From Firmicutes bacterium HGW-Firmicutes-21 (GTDB lineage: Bacteria > Bacillota > Clostridia > Oscillospirales > CAG-382): DNA of 45,346 bases. Shown in pieces: positions 27,016 to 34,918 of this stretch. How positions within the stretch are numbered: position 1 is the first letter of the stretch; the number at the start of each line of letters is the position of its first letter. The translations under genes and the position numbers were made by a program. The notes beneath the pieces were generated by a model that saw only the letters and a program-made list of their open reading frames with translations, made no database searches and was not told the origin of the DNA. The DNA is taken from contig PGZT01000024.1 of the NCBI GenBank assembly GCA_002841455.1, forward strand, positions 1-45,346. The letters run 5' to 3'.

Positions 27016-27918
27016 TTAACCGATAACATCCGCCCATTTTTTCGAAACACCTGTATATATATTTCTGACCTGTTCAACGGTAAGATTATCTATTGTATTG
27101 GATTTATTTACAATAATCGCAATACCGTCCAACGCTATTACGGTAGCCTTAATTCCCTTTGCAAGCTCGCTGTCCTTCAGCTCACGGGATGCCATGCCTA
27201 TATCGCAAATGCCGTCAACGGCACCGTTTACTCCCGTTGTGGAATCACTCTGCTGTATCTCGATATTGGCATTAGTATTTATCTTTTCATAAGCTTCCTT
27301 CAATTTTTCCATAACCGGTGTTACCGAAGAAGAACCCGCGACAACAACCTTACCCGACGGCTTTGAGGTTGTGAACGCTCCGGTATTTGCTACCTCGATA
27401 TAACCCTTATCTGTAACAACCGCTTGTCCCTCTTTTGAAAGAATAAATTTCACAAAATCCTCCGCAACCTCGGAAAGCTCGTCTTTGGTTGCTATATTGA
27501 AGGGACGAGAGATTTTATAGGTGCCGTTGTTGATATTGGCAACGGTTGCCTCTACACCGTCAATCTTTACGGCCTTAACGGTGTCGTTTAAAGAACCGAG
27601 TGAAATATAACCGATTGCATACTGGTCTCCTGCTACATTTGTAAGAACTATACCGGTGCTGTTATTAATCGATGCCGTTTTTATTGTTTTATCAATCTTA
27701 TTGCCGGCATCATCCTTTTGTTCAACGCCGAACAGCTCAATAAATGCGCCTCTTGTTCCGGAGCCCTGCTCACGTGATAAAACAGATATGTTTTTGGATG
27801 CTTCGAAATTACTAACTTGGCTGACATCCTTGCTCTCGTCGGAGGTATTGTCTGCACACCCCGAAATTGCTGTAACAAGTAACAGCGCTGTAATTAATAA
27901 AGCAAATGTTTTCTTCAT
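27016..27918 (-). CDS. pstS: phosphate-binding lipoprotein PstS, circularly permuted
   Basis: A 300-aa lipoprotein with a signal peptide and lipobox (AISGC, Cys21). Its two halves are in reverse order relative to classical PstS. Residues about 44-180 carry SREQGSGTRGAF, NNSTGI, AIGYISLGS and PFNIATKDE, which usually form the C-terminal half. Residues about 189-300 carry KVVVAGSSSVTPVMEKL, QQSDSTTG, IGMASRELKD and the final VRNIYTGVSKKWADVI, normally the N-terminal half. The protein stops exactly where the canonical sequence would continue into the SREEGSGTR segment. All phosphate-binding segments are present, so it should be functional. ATG 27918 is chosen because AAAGGAG stands six bases upstream; an ATG at 27936 lies before that site. 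Confidence 0.92.
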   Translation of the reverse strand: MKKTFALLITALLLVTAISGCADNTSDESKDVSQVSNFEASKNISVLSREQGSGTRGAFIELFGVEQKDDAGNKIDKTIKTASINNSTGIVLTNVAGDQYAIGYISLGSLNDTVKAVKIDGVEATVANINNGTYKISRPFNIATKDELSEVAEDFVKFILSKEGQAVVTDKGYIEVANTGAFTTSKPSGKVVVAGSSSVTPVMEKLKEAYEKINTNANIEIQQSDSTTGVNGAVDGICDIGMASRELKDSELAKGIKATVIALDGIAIIVNKSNTIDNLTVEQVRNIYTGVSKKWADVIG

Positions 27919-27975
27919 TGTTGTCTCCTTTTTCATAATTAGTTTTACGATTATTATTTTATCGTTCTATTACAT

Positions 27976-28073
27976 ATTATAGCAGTTTTGTAAAGCCTGA
28001 AAGTATACCAATGTAAAATTCAGGTTAAATGAACCGAGATATTCAGCTGTGGCTGACTATAGGGTTTAACCTG
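27976..28073 (-). promoter_or_regulatory. pst promoter and candidate Pho-box region
   Basis: On the minus strand a perfect TATAAT (27981-27976) has no good -35 hexamer, as expected for an activated promoter. Upstream are TTTACA-like repeats roughly every 11 bases (TTAACC, TTTACA, TACTTT, TTTACA), which resemble PhoP boxes. A perfect 9-bp inverted repeat CAGGTTAAA (28021-28029) / TTTAACCTG (28065-28073) flanks the outer part. Binding by the PhoB-like regulator is inferred. Confidence 0.5.
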
Positions 28074-28081
28074 CTTTTATA

Positions 28082-28111
28082 TTGACTATTATGTGCTTTT
28101 TATGATAAAAT
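28082..28111 (+). promoter_or_regulatory. promoter of the thioesterase gene
   Basis: TTGACT (28082-28087), an 18-base spacer and TAAAAT (28106-28111), about 60 bases before the start codon. It diverges from the pst promoter. Confidence 0.55.
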
Positions 28112-28170
28112 ATAGAATATATATTAGCTTCGTTTTATATTTTAATCTTATGACAGAGAGGGAACATACC

Positions 28171-28626
28171 ATGAAATCAATAGCGGAATCCCGTTCGACC
28201 TTATCGGAGGTAATGCTGCCGAATCAAGCTAATCCGGCAGGTGCAGTACATGGCGGAGAGATTATGAAGCTGATGGATACCTGCGGAAGTGTTGCTGCGA
28301 TGAGACACGCAAAAATGAATGTAGTAACCGCAAGAGTGGATGAGCTGGTATTTTTTCATCCCATAAAAGTAGGGCAGCTCGTTATTTGTCAGTCGGAGGT
28401 AGCTTTTGTGGGCAATACCTCCATGGAGGTTAAGGTTACGGTAAGGGTAGAGGACATGGTTAGTAATATTCCCGCCAAGGTTGCATTGACGGCTTTCTTT
28501 ACCTTTGTCGCTCTCGATAAGGAGGGGAAGCCATGCAAGGTCCCCGAGCTTTTACTTGAGACGGAGGAGGAAAAAGAGGTTTTTGCACACAGAGAGCAAA
28601 AATACCTTGAGAACAAAAGAAGGTAA
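28171..28626 (+). CDS. hotdog-fold acyl-CoA thioesterase
   Basis: A 151-aa protein of the acyl-CoA hydrolase (BACH/YciA-like) hotdog family. It has the active-site helix NPAGAVHGGEIMKLMDTC, then VVTARVDELVFFHPIKVG and a C-terminal strand with FFTFVALDKEGKP. Such enzymes hydrolyse acyl-CoA thioesters in the cytoplasm as homohexamers or dimers of hotdog units. ATG 28171 is preferred since GAGAGGGA lies just upstream; ATG 28150 is in frame but overlaps that site. It is a single-gene unit with its own promoter and terminator. Confidence 0.9.
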   Translation: MKSIAESRSTLSEVMLPNQANPAGAVHGGEIMKLMDTCGSVAAMRHAKMNVVTARVDELVFFHPIKVGQLVICQSEVAFVGNTSMEVKVTVRVEDMVSNIPAKVALTAFFTFVALDKEGKPCKVPELLLETEEEKEVFAHREQKYLENKRR

Positions 28627-28628
28627 AT

Positions 28629-28663
28629 AAAAAAAGCCCCGTAAATAAAACGGTGGCTTTTTC
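28629..28663. terminator. bidirectional intrinsic terminator
   Basis: A-run, stem AAAAAGCC+CCGT pairing with ACGG+GGCTTTTT (one bulged T), 7-nt loop and T5. It separates the convergent thioesterase and ABC permease genes. Confidence 0.8.
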
Positions 28664-28693
28664 TGTATTAAGGTTTTCGTATTTTGTATTTCG

Positions 28694-29530
28694 TTAAGCC
28701 CAGATGTCGCCCTCTTTGCTTTTTGAACGGTTGATTTTTGAGAAATCCACCTTTGAAAAAACATATGTAGCCAGCATTAGGAAAACGGCTCCGAAAACAA
28801 GTACAATGCCCATGCTTATAGCAGGTGTTATAATAAAATTACCTATTTTAAAAGCGAGCTGCTCCGCAACCAATTGTTCGGCAGTTAAAGAGGTCTTTTC
28901 CAATATAACAGTTCTGAAAAACGCCGTTGTGTAGGTCATTGGGTTGAAATATGCAAAATAAAGTAAAACATTCGGCAGCAGACTGAGCGGTATGTAAGCA
29001 CCGCAGAGGAATGTCAGCGGCATCATAACCGCAGCCTGGACAATCTGGAAGGTCTGTGAGTTTTTTATCAATGCAGCTAAAAACAACCCTAAACCGGAGA
29101 AAACGAGTCCTACCGTAATCATAACCCCGACAACAGCAACAGGGGTGAGTATGGAGGTAAACTTCAACCCGATAAAATAACCGATAACCACAATGATAAT
29201 ACCCTGTATCGTAGCTATTGTTGCCGCAGAAAGTAATTGACCGACGCTGATTTGGATTCTCCTGACCGGGCTGACAAGAACCTCCTTCATAAAACCGGAA
29301 ACAATATCCTCAATCGTTCCTGTGGCAATACTGAGAGCGGTTTGAAAAACCGTAGTGATAACGATACCTGCCAGCATATAGTTAACCGGATTATCGATAT
29401 TGTCATTTTTGAATATAGCATTGAATACATACAAAAAGAAGAACGGCATTATTACGGTAAAAGCGAGCTGAACACGATTCCGTGCGAAAATCTTTATATT
29501 CCTATACCATAAAGCTGATATTATTTTCAT
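28694..29530 (-). CDS. ABC-2 type permease (drug-exporter type)
   Basis: A 278-aa membrane protein of the ABC2_membrane family (DrrB/NodJ-like): six helices, an N-terminal amphipathic part, the cytoplasmic motif GFMKEVLVSPVRR between helices 2 and 3, and the conserved FLCGAYIPLSLLP and NPMTYTTAFFR region. Its start overlaps the stop of the ATPase gene by ATGA. Together they form an exporter for an unknown compound, possibly a drug or lipid. If the upstream ATPase is truly frameshifted, this permease may lack its motor. Confidence 0.88.
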   Translation of the reverse strand: MKIISALWYRNIKIFARNRVQLAFTVIMPFFFLYVFNAIFKNDNIDNPVNYMLAGIVITTVFQTALSIATGTIEDIVSGFMKEVLVSPVRRIQISVGQLLSAATIATIQGIIIVVIGYFIGLKFTSILTPVAVVGVMITVGLVFSGLGLFLAALIKNSQTFQIVQAAVMMPLTFLCGAYIPLSLLPNVLLYFAYFNPMTYTTAFFRTVILEKTSLTAEQLVAEQLAFKIGNFIITPAISMGIVLVFGAVFLMLATYVFSKVDFSKINRSKSKEGDIWA

Positions 29531-30440
29531 TCTCTTATATCCTTTCCGGTAATATCAAGGAATACATCATTCAAGGTACCCTTTTTAATTTCCAGTTCCT
29601 TAATGGCGGATTTATGCACACTCAATATCTCCATTAGCTCCGCCAAATCAAGCACCTCTATGGAATAGTAACCGATTTTCTTCTTATAAATAAATCCGGC
29701 GGTATCAAGCAGTTTCTCCAGCCCTTGCTCATCCTCGGTCGTGATATAAGCCTTATCCTTTGTATATTTCTGCTTTAGGTGATACGGTGTATCCAGCGCA
29801 ACAATTTTGCCCTTATCCATTATCGCAACCTTGCTGCATATCTCCGCTTCGTCCATATAATGAGTGGTAAGGAATATTGTAATGTTTTTCTCCTTCTGCA
29901 GCTTTACTATATAATCCCATATATGCGCTCTTGTCTGCGGATCGAGTCCCGTTGTCGGCTCATCTAAAAATAAAACCTTAGGGTAGTGCAGCAGAGATCT
30001 TGCGATTTCCACCCGCCGTTTCATCCCTCCCGATAAGCTGCTGACCATTGATTTTTTCCAATCGAGCAGGTTTACAAGGTTAAGAGCAAAATCAATCCGT
30101 TCCGTAATCTCGTTCTTGGGAACGCTGTAAAAGTGGCAATGCATAACCATATTTTCTATAACGGTCATTTTATTGTCCAATGTCGGGTCCTGAAAAACCA
30201 CACCGATAACACTCCTCACGGCGTCCTTGTCATGGGAGACATCCTTACCGTCGATGATAAGGGCTCCCGAGGTTTTATCAAAAATGGTGCATAAAGTGTT
30301 TATTGTGGTGCTTTTACCCGCTCCGTTCGGACCTAAAAAGGCGAATATGCTTCCTTCCTCCACCTCAAAGGACACATCGTCGACTGCGGTAAAATTACCG
30401 TATTCTTTGTGAAGTTGCGAACTTCTATTATATTTTTCAT
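29527..30440 (-). pseudogene. ABC exporter ATPase (DrrA type) with N-terminal frameshift
   Basis: The intended start is ATG 30440, with CAGGAG five bases upstream, giving MKNIIEVRNF. After about ten codons the expected KEYGNFTAVDDVSFEV lies in another frame; one missing base between about 30410 and 30418 explains this. From there the protein is intact: Walker A (GPNGAGKSTT), signature (SSLSGGMKRRVEIARSL), Walker B (VLFLDEPTTGLD), H-loop (TTHYMDEA) and a C-terminal domain. The open frame itself begins with a GTG at 30375 that has no ribosome binding site. It may be a young pseudogene, a sequencing error, or use recoding; the rest shows no decay. Confidence 0.8.
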
Positions 30441-30483
30441 TAATGCTCCTGTCATAATAATTACCTTAATGTAATTATATTGT

Positions 30484-31188
30484 TTATATATATTTTATTT
30501 CAATGCCGCCGAACTGCACATTGCCTTTTATGGTTAAGACAGGTGCATTTTCAATGGAAGATGAATAACGGGTATTGTTTTCCACTCCTGCGAGTGTTGT
30601 ATTAATACTTTCAAGTACCCTCCAATGCTTTGGTACAAATAATTCTATCGCTCCGAAGCTGCAGTCAAGAACAATCTCCGCACCGTCGGGACTTAGCTGT
30701 GCCTGATCAAAATACACCTGCAATGCACCGAAGGATACCACGAACCGTGCTGTTTTTAAGCAGTCTGCGTGTAGATATTTGCTTGATGAACCGAAGTTAA
30801 CCTTTGCATATGGGTTGTTGTCGTCCATATCCTCTCTATCGTTTTCATGGTGTATATGCCCTTTATTCAAGCATACCACCTTTGAATGATATGAACTAAA
30901 AAGGATACTGAAGCCTATGCTCAGTAACATAGCTGTAATTACCAGCAACCATGGTGATATATAGATGAGTTCAAGCGGCTCCGAATAAATCATATAGAGA
31001 AACGCAAACGGTAAAAATATACCGAAGTAATTACGTGTGAATAAGCTGTGGAATACCAACGCCGCCAATAAGGCTGTCGCTAATATTGTCATAACCCCGA
31101 TTTCCCCAAAGGAATCTGTCTGGCTGCCTATTACAAATACAGCCAGCAATATAAAGAAGAATCCCCAGAACCAATTTTTATTTTTCAT
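30484..31188 (-). CDS. LiaF-like membrane protein
   Basis: A 234-aa protein with four short N-terminal helices (about 5-105) and a C-terminal soluble domain (about 125-234) of the LiaF/DUF2154 type, a right-handed beta structure with the repeats VVSFGALQVYF, LDCSFGAIELFVP and GNVQFGGIEIKYI. LiaF proteins restrain cell-envelope stress kinases. Here no kinase is adjacent; instead the gene follows a LytTR regulator with a three-base gap, a pairing known in Clostridia. It may modulate that regulator in response to envelope state. Confidence 0.85.
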   Translation of the reverse strand: MKNKNWFWGFFFILLAVFVIGSQTDSFGEIGVMTILATALLAALVFHSLFTRNYFGIFLPFAFLYMIYSEPLELIYISPWLLVITAMLLSIGFSILFSSYHSKVVCLNKGHIHHENDREDMDDNNPYAKVNFGSSSKYLHADCLKTARFVVSFGALQVYFDQAQLSPDGAEIVLDCSFGAIELFVPKHWRVLESINTTLAGVENNTRYSSSIENAPVLTIKGNVQFGGIEIKYI

Positions 31189-31191
31189 CTT

Positions 31192-31647
31192 TTAAACTTT
31201 ACCCCTTTCCAAATTGTGCCGCAGCTCCTTATAATAATAACGCGACACATAAATATGTTTGTGACTGTCAATAAAGGTGATTAGGCTTGAAGCGGTCAGA
31301 TTTCGTGTTATCGAATATATCCGCTTAACATTAACAATTGCCGATTTTGACGCGCGAATGAAATGCTTTGGTAACGCTTCCTCCAGCTCATACAAGCGGT
31401 ATTTGATGCGATATTCGTCGTTTTTGGTATGTGCGTAAATATGTTCGCCGTCGGTCTCAAAGAACATCACATCATCGAGCGGGAAGTAGAACTCCTGATT
31501 CTTTTTGAAAAAGGTGATTTTGGTATTTAATGATGATTGCGTCAGAATATACTGATGAATTTTCTTAATAGTGTCATCCATGCGGCCGCAACGGATAAGC
31601 ACCTCGTCCTCAGACAAATCCTCAATCAATTCAATGCGTATCTTCAC
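31192..31647 (-). CDS. LytTR family DNA-binding protein
   Basis: A 151-aa regulator without a receiver domain. The N-terminal 45 residues are uncharacterised. The LytTR domain (about 52-150) has FFKKNQEFYFPLDDVMFFET, then YRLYELEEALPKHFIRASKS and IVNVKRIYSI, the typical progression. GTG 31647 is chosen as start, with GAGGAGG eight bases upstream; TTG 31650 is also possible. It likely regulates its own operon with the LiaF-like gene. A TATACT about 25 bases upstream may be the -10, but no good -35 is seen. Confidence 0.88.
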   Translation of the reverse strand: MKIRIELIEDLSEDEVLIRCGRMDDTIKKIHQYILTQSSLNTKITFFKKNQEFYFPLDDVMFFETDGEHIYAHTKNDEYRIKYRLYELEEALPKHFIRASKSAIVNVKRIYSITRNLTASSLITFIDSHKHIYVSRYYYKELRHNLERGKV

Positions 31648-31785
31648 CAAACCACCTCCTCTGTGAGCAGTATATCACTTAATTTTGAAAATGAAAAGGG
31701 TTGTCGCTTATCTGGTCGAAAAAAAACGGTAACAGGTAAAAAAATGCAGGTATGAAGTATAATTACTACCTATAACCGTCTGTAT

Positions 31786-32316
31786 TCAACTAAAGAACCC
31801 TTTAATATCTCTGTCCGGTTCTTTTAATTTAACAATGATTATAAGCTCCTCAATCGCCGAAATGCTCGCAATCGAACAAGGAATAATAAAGAGTATATTT
31901 ATATCAATAACCTTGTAGAGTAAAGGAACGCAAAATATAATAAACCCAGTTAGCTTGTTTAAATAGGTGTGTAGGAATGTGATTTTTCGATATTTAAAGT
32001 ATCCCGTCGCAATTGATATAATGCGGAGAACCGCAATACCGATTACCCATATAATTATAAAGGTATAAGCTGTAATGACAGGAATAAATATATACAGCAT
32101 TACGGCACAAAATACCATATCTCCGATGCTGTCCAAAACGGAACCGAATCTACTTACGCTTTTTGTTTTTCTGGCAATATAGCCGTCAAGCATATCGCTT
32201 AAACCGCAGAAGATATAAACGGCATAAAATAACCCCCCGAACGGCTTCAAGAACAGTAATATAAACGAAAAAATTATCCGCAATACGGACAGGATGTTTG
32301 GAATCTGTTTTTGCAT
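31786..32316 (-). CDS. CDP-alcohol phosphatidyltransferase
   Basis: A 176-aa membrane enzyme with about five helices and the family catalytic motif DGYIAR-x8-G-x3-D-x3-D (DMLDGYIARKTKSVSRFGSV then LDSIGD). This family makes phosphatidylglycerol phosphate, phosphatidylserine, cardiolipin or related lipids from CDP-diacylglycerol. Size and the short N-terminal PNILSVLRI helix suit a PgsA-like or cardiolipin-type enzyme, but the exact alcohol cannot be read. ATG 32316 has AAGAGTGG upstream. A TATAAT sits about 25 bases before it. Confidence 0.87.
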   Translation of the reverse strand: MQKQIPNILSVLRIIFSFILLFLKPFGGLFYAVYIFCGLSDMLDGYIARKTKSVSRFGSVLDSIGDMVFCAVMLYIFIPVITAYTFIIIWVIGIAVLRIISIATGYFKYRKITFLHTYLNKLTGFIIFCVPLLYKVIDINILFIIPCSIASISAIEELIIIVKLKEPDRDIKGFFS

Positions 32317-32399
32317 ATACCACTCTTTCGTATGCGGATATTATACCGCGGAGGATTTTTAACATTGATAGTTATATCATATTAATCAGAAAAATGCAA

Positions 32400-32449
32400 A
32401 ATAATCTGCCCGAAACACCAATTGGATTTCGAGCAGATTATTGGTTTTT
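32400..32449 (-). terminator. terminator after the AbrB-like gene
   Basis: AATAATCTGC (32400-32409) pairs perfectly with 32433-32442, with further pairing CGAAA/TTTCG inside. T-rich sequence follows on the minus strand, and T7 on the plus strand, so it may act in both directions. Confidence 0.7.
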
Positions 32450-32503
32450 TTGGGAGAGTCGGAGTATAATATTAAGGGATTATCCTTGGCTATTATACAA
32501 AAG

Positions 32504-32755
32504 TTAAATCTTCTGTACTTCTGAAAGCGTTTTAATACAGTTTAAGCAAATAAGCTTGTTTAGATATTCGACAACACTCTCGGTCTCTCCGCAAAATACG
32601 CAAGAAGGGGAATGCTTTTTAATTACAATAGTATTCCCGTCTACGAAAAACTCAACAGGGGATTTTTCCTCAAGACCCATGGTTTTTCGCATTTCTACAG
32701 GTAACGAAATCCTGCCGAATTCGTCAACCCTTCTTACAATTCCGGTACTTTTCAT
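32504..32755 (-). CDS. AbrB/SpoVT-type transcriptional regulator with zinc motif
   Basis: An 83-aa regulator. The N-terminal swapped-hairpin domain shows KSTGIVRRVDEFGRISLP and VEMRKTMGL, the DNA-binding half shared by AbrB, Abh and SpoVT. The C-terminus has two cysteine pairs, CVFC and CLNC, a probable zinc-binding extension common in clostridial members. ATG 32755 follows GAGGGAT; the open frame to 32788 has no such signal. It has its own near-consensus promoter and terminator. It probably acts as a global transition-state type regulator; targets are unknown. Confidence 0.9.
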   Translation of the reverse strand: MKSTGIVRRVDEFGRISLPVEMRKTMGLEEKSPVEFFVDGNTIVIKKHSPSCVFCGETESVVEYLNKLICLNCIKTLSEVQKI

Positions 32756-32778
32756 TTGTGATCCCTCGCTTCGAAAAC

Positions 32779-32807
32779 ACAATATCACGAATGGCGAAAA
32801 ATGTCAA
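32779..32807 (-). promoter_or_regulatory. promoter of the AbrB-like gene
   Basis: On the minus strand, a perfect TTGACA (32807-32802), a 17-base spacer and TATTGT (32784-32779), 24 bases before the start codon. Confidence 0.75.
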
Positions 32808-32873
32808 TAGATTTTAGCGAAAAAGAGCATATATATTCCCCTGTTATTTATATAAGAAAATTAGCAAACAAAA

Positions 32874-32913
32874 CTTCCTCTCAAGGACACATTTTGTCTT
32901 GTTTGAAAGGAAG
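32874..32913 (-). terminator. terminator after the ECF operon
   Basis: CTTCCTCTCAA (32874-32884) pairs with TTGAAAGGAAG (32903-32913) with one mismatch. The minus strand continues TTTTGTTTGC. It lies about 50 bases past the end of the gene at 32962. Confidence 0.6.
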
Positions 32914-32961
32914 CTGTTTCCCGAAGTCGGGGGTTGGTATTTTATATTTTGTTCGTGTTAT

Positions 32962-34296
32962 TTACTCATCATGCCATTGATTGTAATCCATTACAATATT
33001 CATGGGATAAATATTCTTTACATCAGGGTCCTCAGCCAACTCTATAATTTGAGATTTTGTAATTGTTACTTCAAAACCTGCGCATAATATAGATTTTATA
33101 CGATCTGAAGCGTTATACGAAACAAGAACATCGGTAAACCTTTCGCTAACTATTCTTTTGTCGGAGATATTGTTTCTATCAAGAATATCATCAATATATT
33201 CGACAACATCCTCAAATATCGGTTCACCCTCGATATGCCACTCTTTGTTGAGATGAGAATTGTAATATAAATTACATGGAATATATCGTTTTAAAGCAAA
33301 TTCATTAATCTTATCTAAAACACTGACCACAGCAATATGAATCTCTTCATCCTCGTCAGCTTGCTCTAAAAGCACAACCAATGAATCGGATATTTTCCGG
33401 CTATATCCATCTGCTCTGTCGGGCAGAGCCAGCTTGAACATATAACCTCCGTGTTCTGCTATTTTCATAAGCTCTTCTTCAGTCAACTCTATATAATATC
33501 CATTATTAAAAAAATATTTTATTTCTGATGATTCAGCAATAGGTATAATATTTTTTACACCAAGATTTTTAATAAAATCAACTTTTTTTTGATATAATTG
33601 ATTGCGAAATGCGTCGAAAGGTTTATCTTTAATTCTTGTAATCTCTCTTCCTATTTCTTCTAATCTGACATAATTTTCTTTTATTATTTCTATTTCTTCC
33701 GGACCGATCTTTTGCCCTATATACATATTTCTTAATATATCGGCTTCCTCTTCTAAGCGCTTAATAGTTTCCTCGTCTTCGGAGTAATCATCACTTATAT
33801 AAATGAAATCATTAAAAAGATTATAATCCTCTACGGTATATATCAGTTCAACTATTACTCTGAATAGTACATCTTGACCTTTATACTCCTCCATTTTAGA
33901 CTTCAACATGTCAGATATATATATTTCCCTGCTGCTTGGTATTCCCTCATCTTTATAAACATATTTATCAAAAATATCGGCGGTTATCACTTTCTTTTCT
34001 ATAATCGGGTCGACAGCTGCATCATTACTAATATCCGATGAATTTATATCGGCTGTACTCTCATCCGCAGAGGGTGCCAAAACAGCCTTTAACGGCAGAT
34101 TTATGCTTGTAAGCGCTACAACTATTAATAAACACAGGACAGCAACCTTTGAAAAACCGGCGAATGCTAATTTATGCTTTTTGACTGGTTGATTCTCTGG
34201 TATTAATATCTGTGTCGGTAGGACCTTATTCATTTCGGGGATTTTTATTGTTTGCAGGTCGTTTTTTAATTTGTTTTTACTATTGTTGCCGAACAT
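32962..34296 (-). CDS. membrane-anchored partner of ECF sigma factor, unknown domains
   Basis: A 444-aa protein: cytoplasmic N-terminus of about 47 residues, one helix (about 48-70, FSKVAVLCLLIVVALTSINL) and a long acidic extracellular part. Its start overlaps the sigma factor gene by 17 bases, the usual position of an anti-sigma factor. No zinc-binding HxxxCxxC anti-sigma motif is present. The outer part seems to contain two similar units, ending YIELTEEELMKIAEHG and VTITKSQIIELAEDPDVKN. This pattern recalls inhibitor-I9/propeptide-like ferredoxin folds. It may sense an extracellular signal or protease and hold the sigma factor; I recognise no named family. Confidence 0.7.
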   Translation of the reverse strand: MFGNNSKNKLKNDLQTIKIPEMNKVLPTQILIPENQPVKKHKLAFAGFSKVAVLCLLIVVALTSINLPLKAVLAPSADESTADINSSDISNDAAVDPIIEKKVITADIFDKYVYKDEGIPSSREIYISDMLKSKMEEYKGQDVLFRVIVELIYTVEDYNLFNDFIYISDDYSEDEETIKRLEEEADILRNMYIGQKIGPEEIEIIKENYVRLEEIGREITRIKDKPFDAFRNQLYQKKVDFIKNLGVKNIIPIAESSEIKYFFNNGYYIELTEEELMKIAEHGGYMFKLALPDRADGYSRKISDSLVVLLEQADEDEEIHIAVVSVLDKINEFALKRYIPCNLYYNSHLNKEWHIEGEPIFEDVVEYIDDILDRNNISDKRIVSERFTDVLVSYNASDRIKSILCAGFEVTITKSQIIELAEDPDVKNIYPMNIVMDYNQWHDE

Positions 34297-34846
34297 TTAC
34301 CTCTTCTCCTTCTTTAAAATAATAGTTCCGCAGTTTTTCCATAGCTCTTTTGTATTTTTGTCTTGAATTGGGCACAGAAACATTCATTATCTGTGCAATC
34401 TGCTTGTGACGCAAACCCCACAGAGCCTTGTAAACTACGATCTCTCTCTCCGGAGTTGTTAAAAGTGAGAGTGCATTGGACAGAGTGATGGACATAATCA
34501 GCTCATCCTCATTAAATGGATTAATCTCCACTGCCGAGTTTTCATCAATTGCTATCTCATGCTTTCTTTCTTTTAACACATTCAAGGCTAAATTGCGGCT
34601 TATCGACACTATCCAGGCTCTTGCATTGCTGCCTTTTCTGTAGGTATGCGCCTTTTCCGCAATCTGAATAAATGTGTCCTGCATTACATCCTGAGACAGC
34701 TGATAATCACCTAAAATGGATAATGCTATCGTAAAAATCAATCTGCCGACATAGTCATAAATTACTGTAAGAGCGGTTAAATCACCCTCCGAGATTCTTT
34801 TAATTGACTGTTCACAAATCTCGTTTACGAGCAGCTTATTCTCCAT
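34280..34846 (-). CDS. ECF-type RNA polymerase sigma factor
   Basis: A 188-aa sigma-70 family factor with region 2 (LILGDYQLSQ-like core: ALSILGDYQLSQDVMQDTFI and ARAWIVSISRNLALNVLK) and region 4 (LLTTPEREIVVYKALWGLRH then KQIAQIMNVSVPNSRQKYKR). Region 3 is absent, as in ECF factors. ATG 34846 has GGAGGGA five bases upstream; the open frame continues to 34918 but without such a site. It is co-translated with the membrane protein at 32962, likely its regulator. A possible sigma-A promoter lies at 34872-34899. Confidence 0.9.
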   Translation of the reverse strand: MENKLLVNEICEQSIKRISEGDLTALTVIYDYVGRLIFTIALSILGDYQLSQDVMQDTFIQIAEKAHTYRKGSNARAWIVSISRNLALNVLKERKHEIAIDENSAVEINPFNEDELIMSITLSNALSLLTTPEREIVVYKALWGLRHKQIAQIMNVSVPNSRQKYKRAMEKLRNYYFKEGEEVNVRQQ

Positions 34847-34871
34847 TGATGTCCCTCCGTCTTCACCTCTC

Positions 34872-34899
34872 ATTATATATAACAATTGAGGTTGGTAAA
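34872..34899 (-). promoter_or_regulatory. possible promoter of the ECF operon
   Basis: On the minus strand, TTTACC (34899-34894), a 16-base spacer and TATAAT (34877-34872), 25 bases before ATG 34846. An ECF-dependent autoregulatory promoter may overlap it, but I cannot define one. Confidence 0.45.
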
Positions 34900-34918
34900 A
34901 TGTGACACTAAAGAGCAA

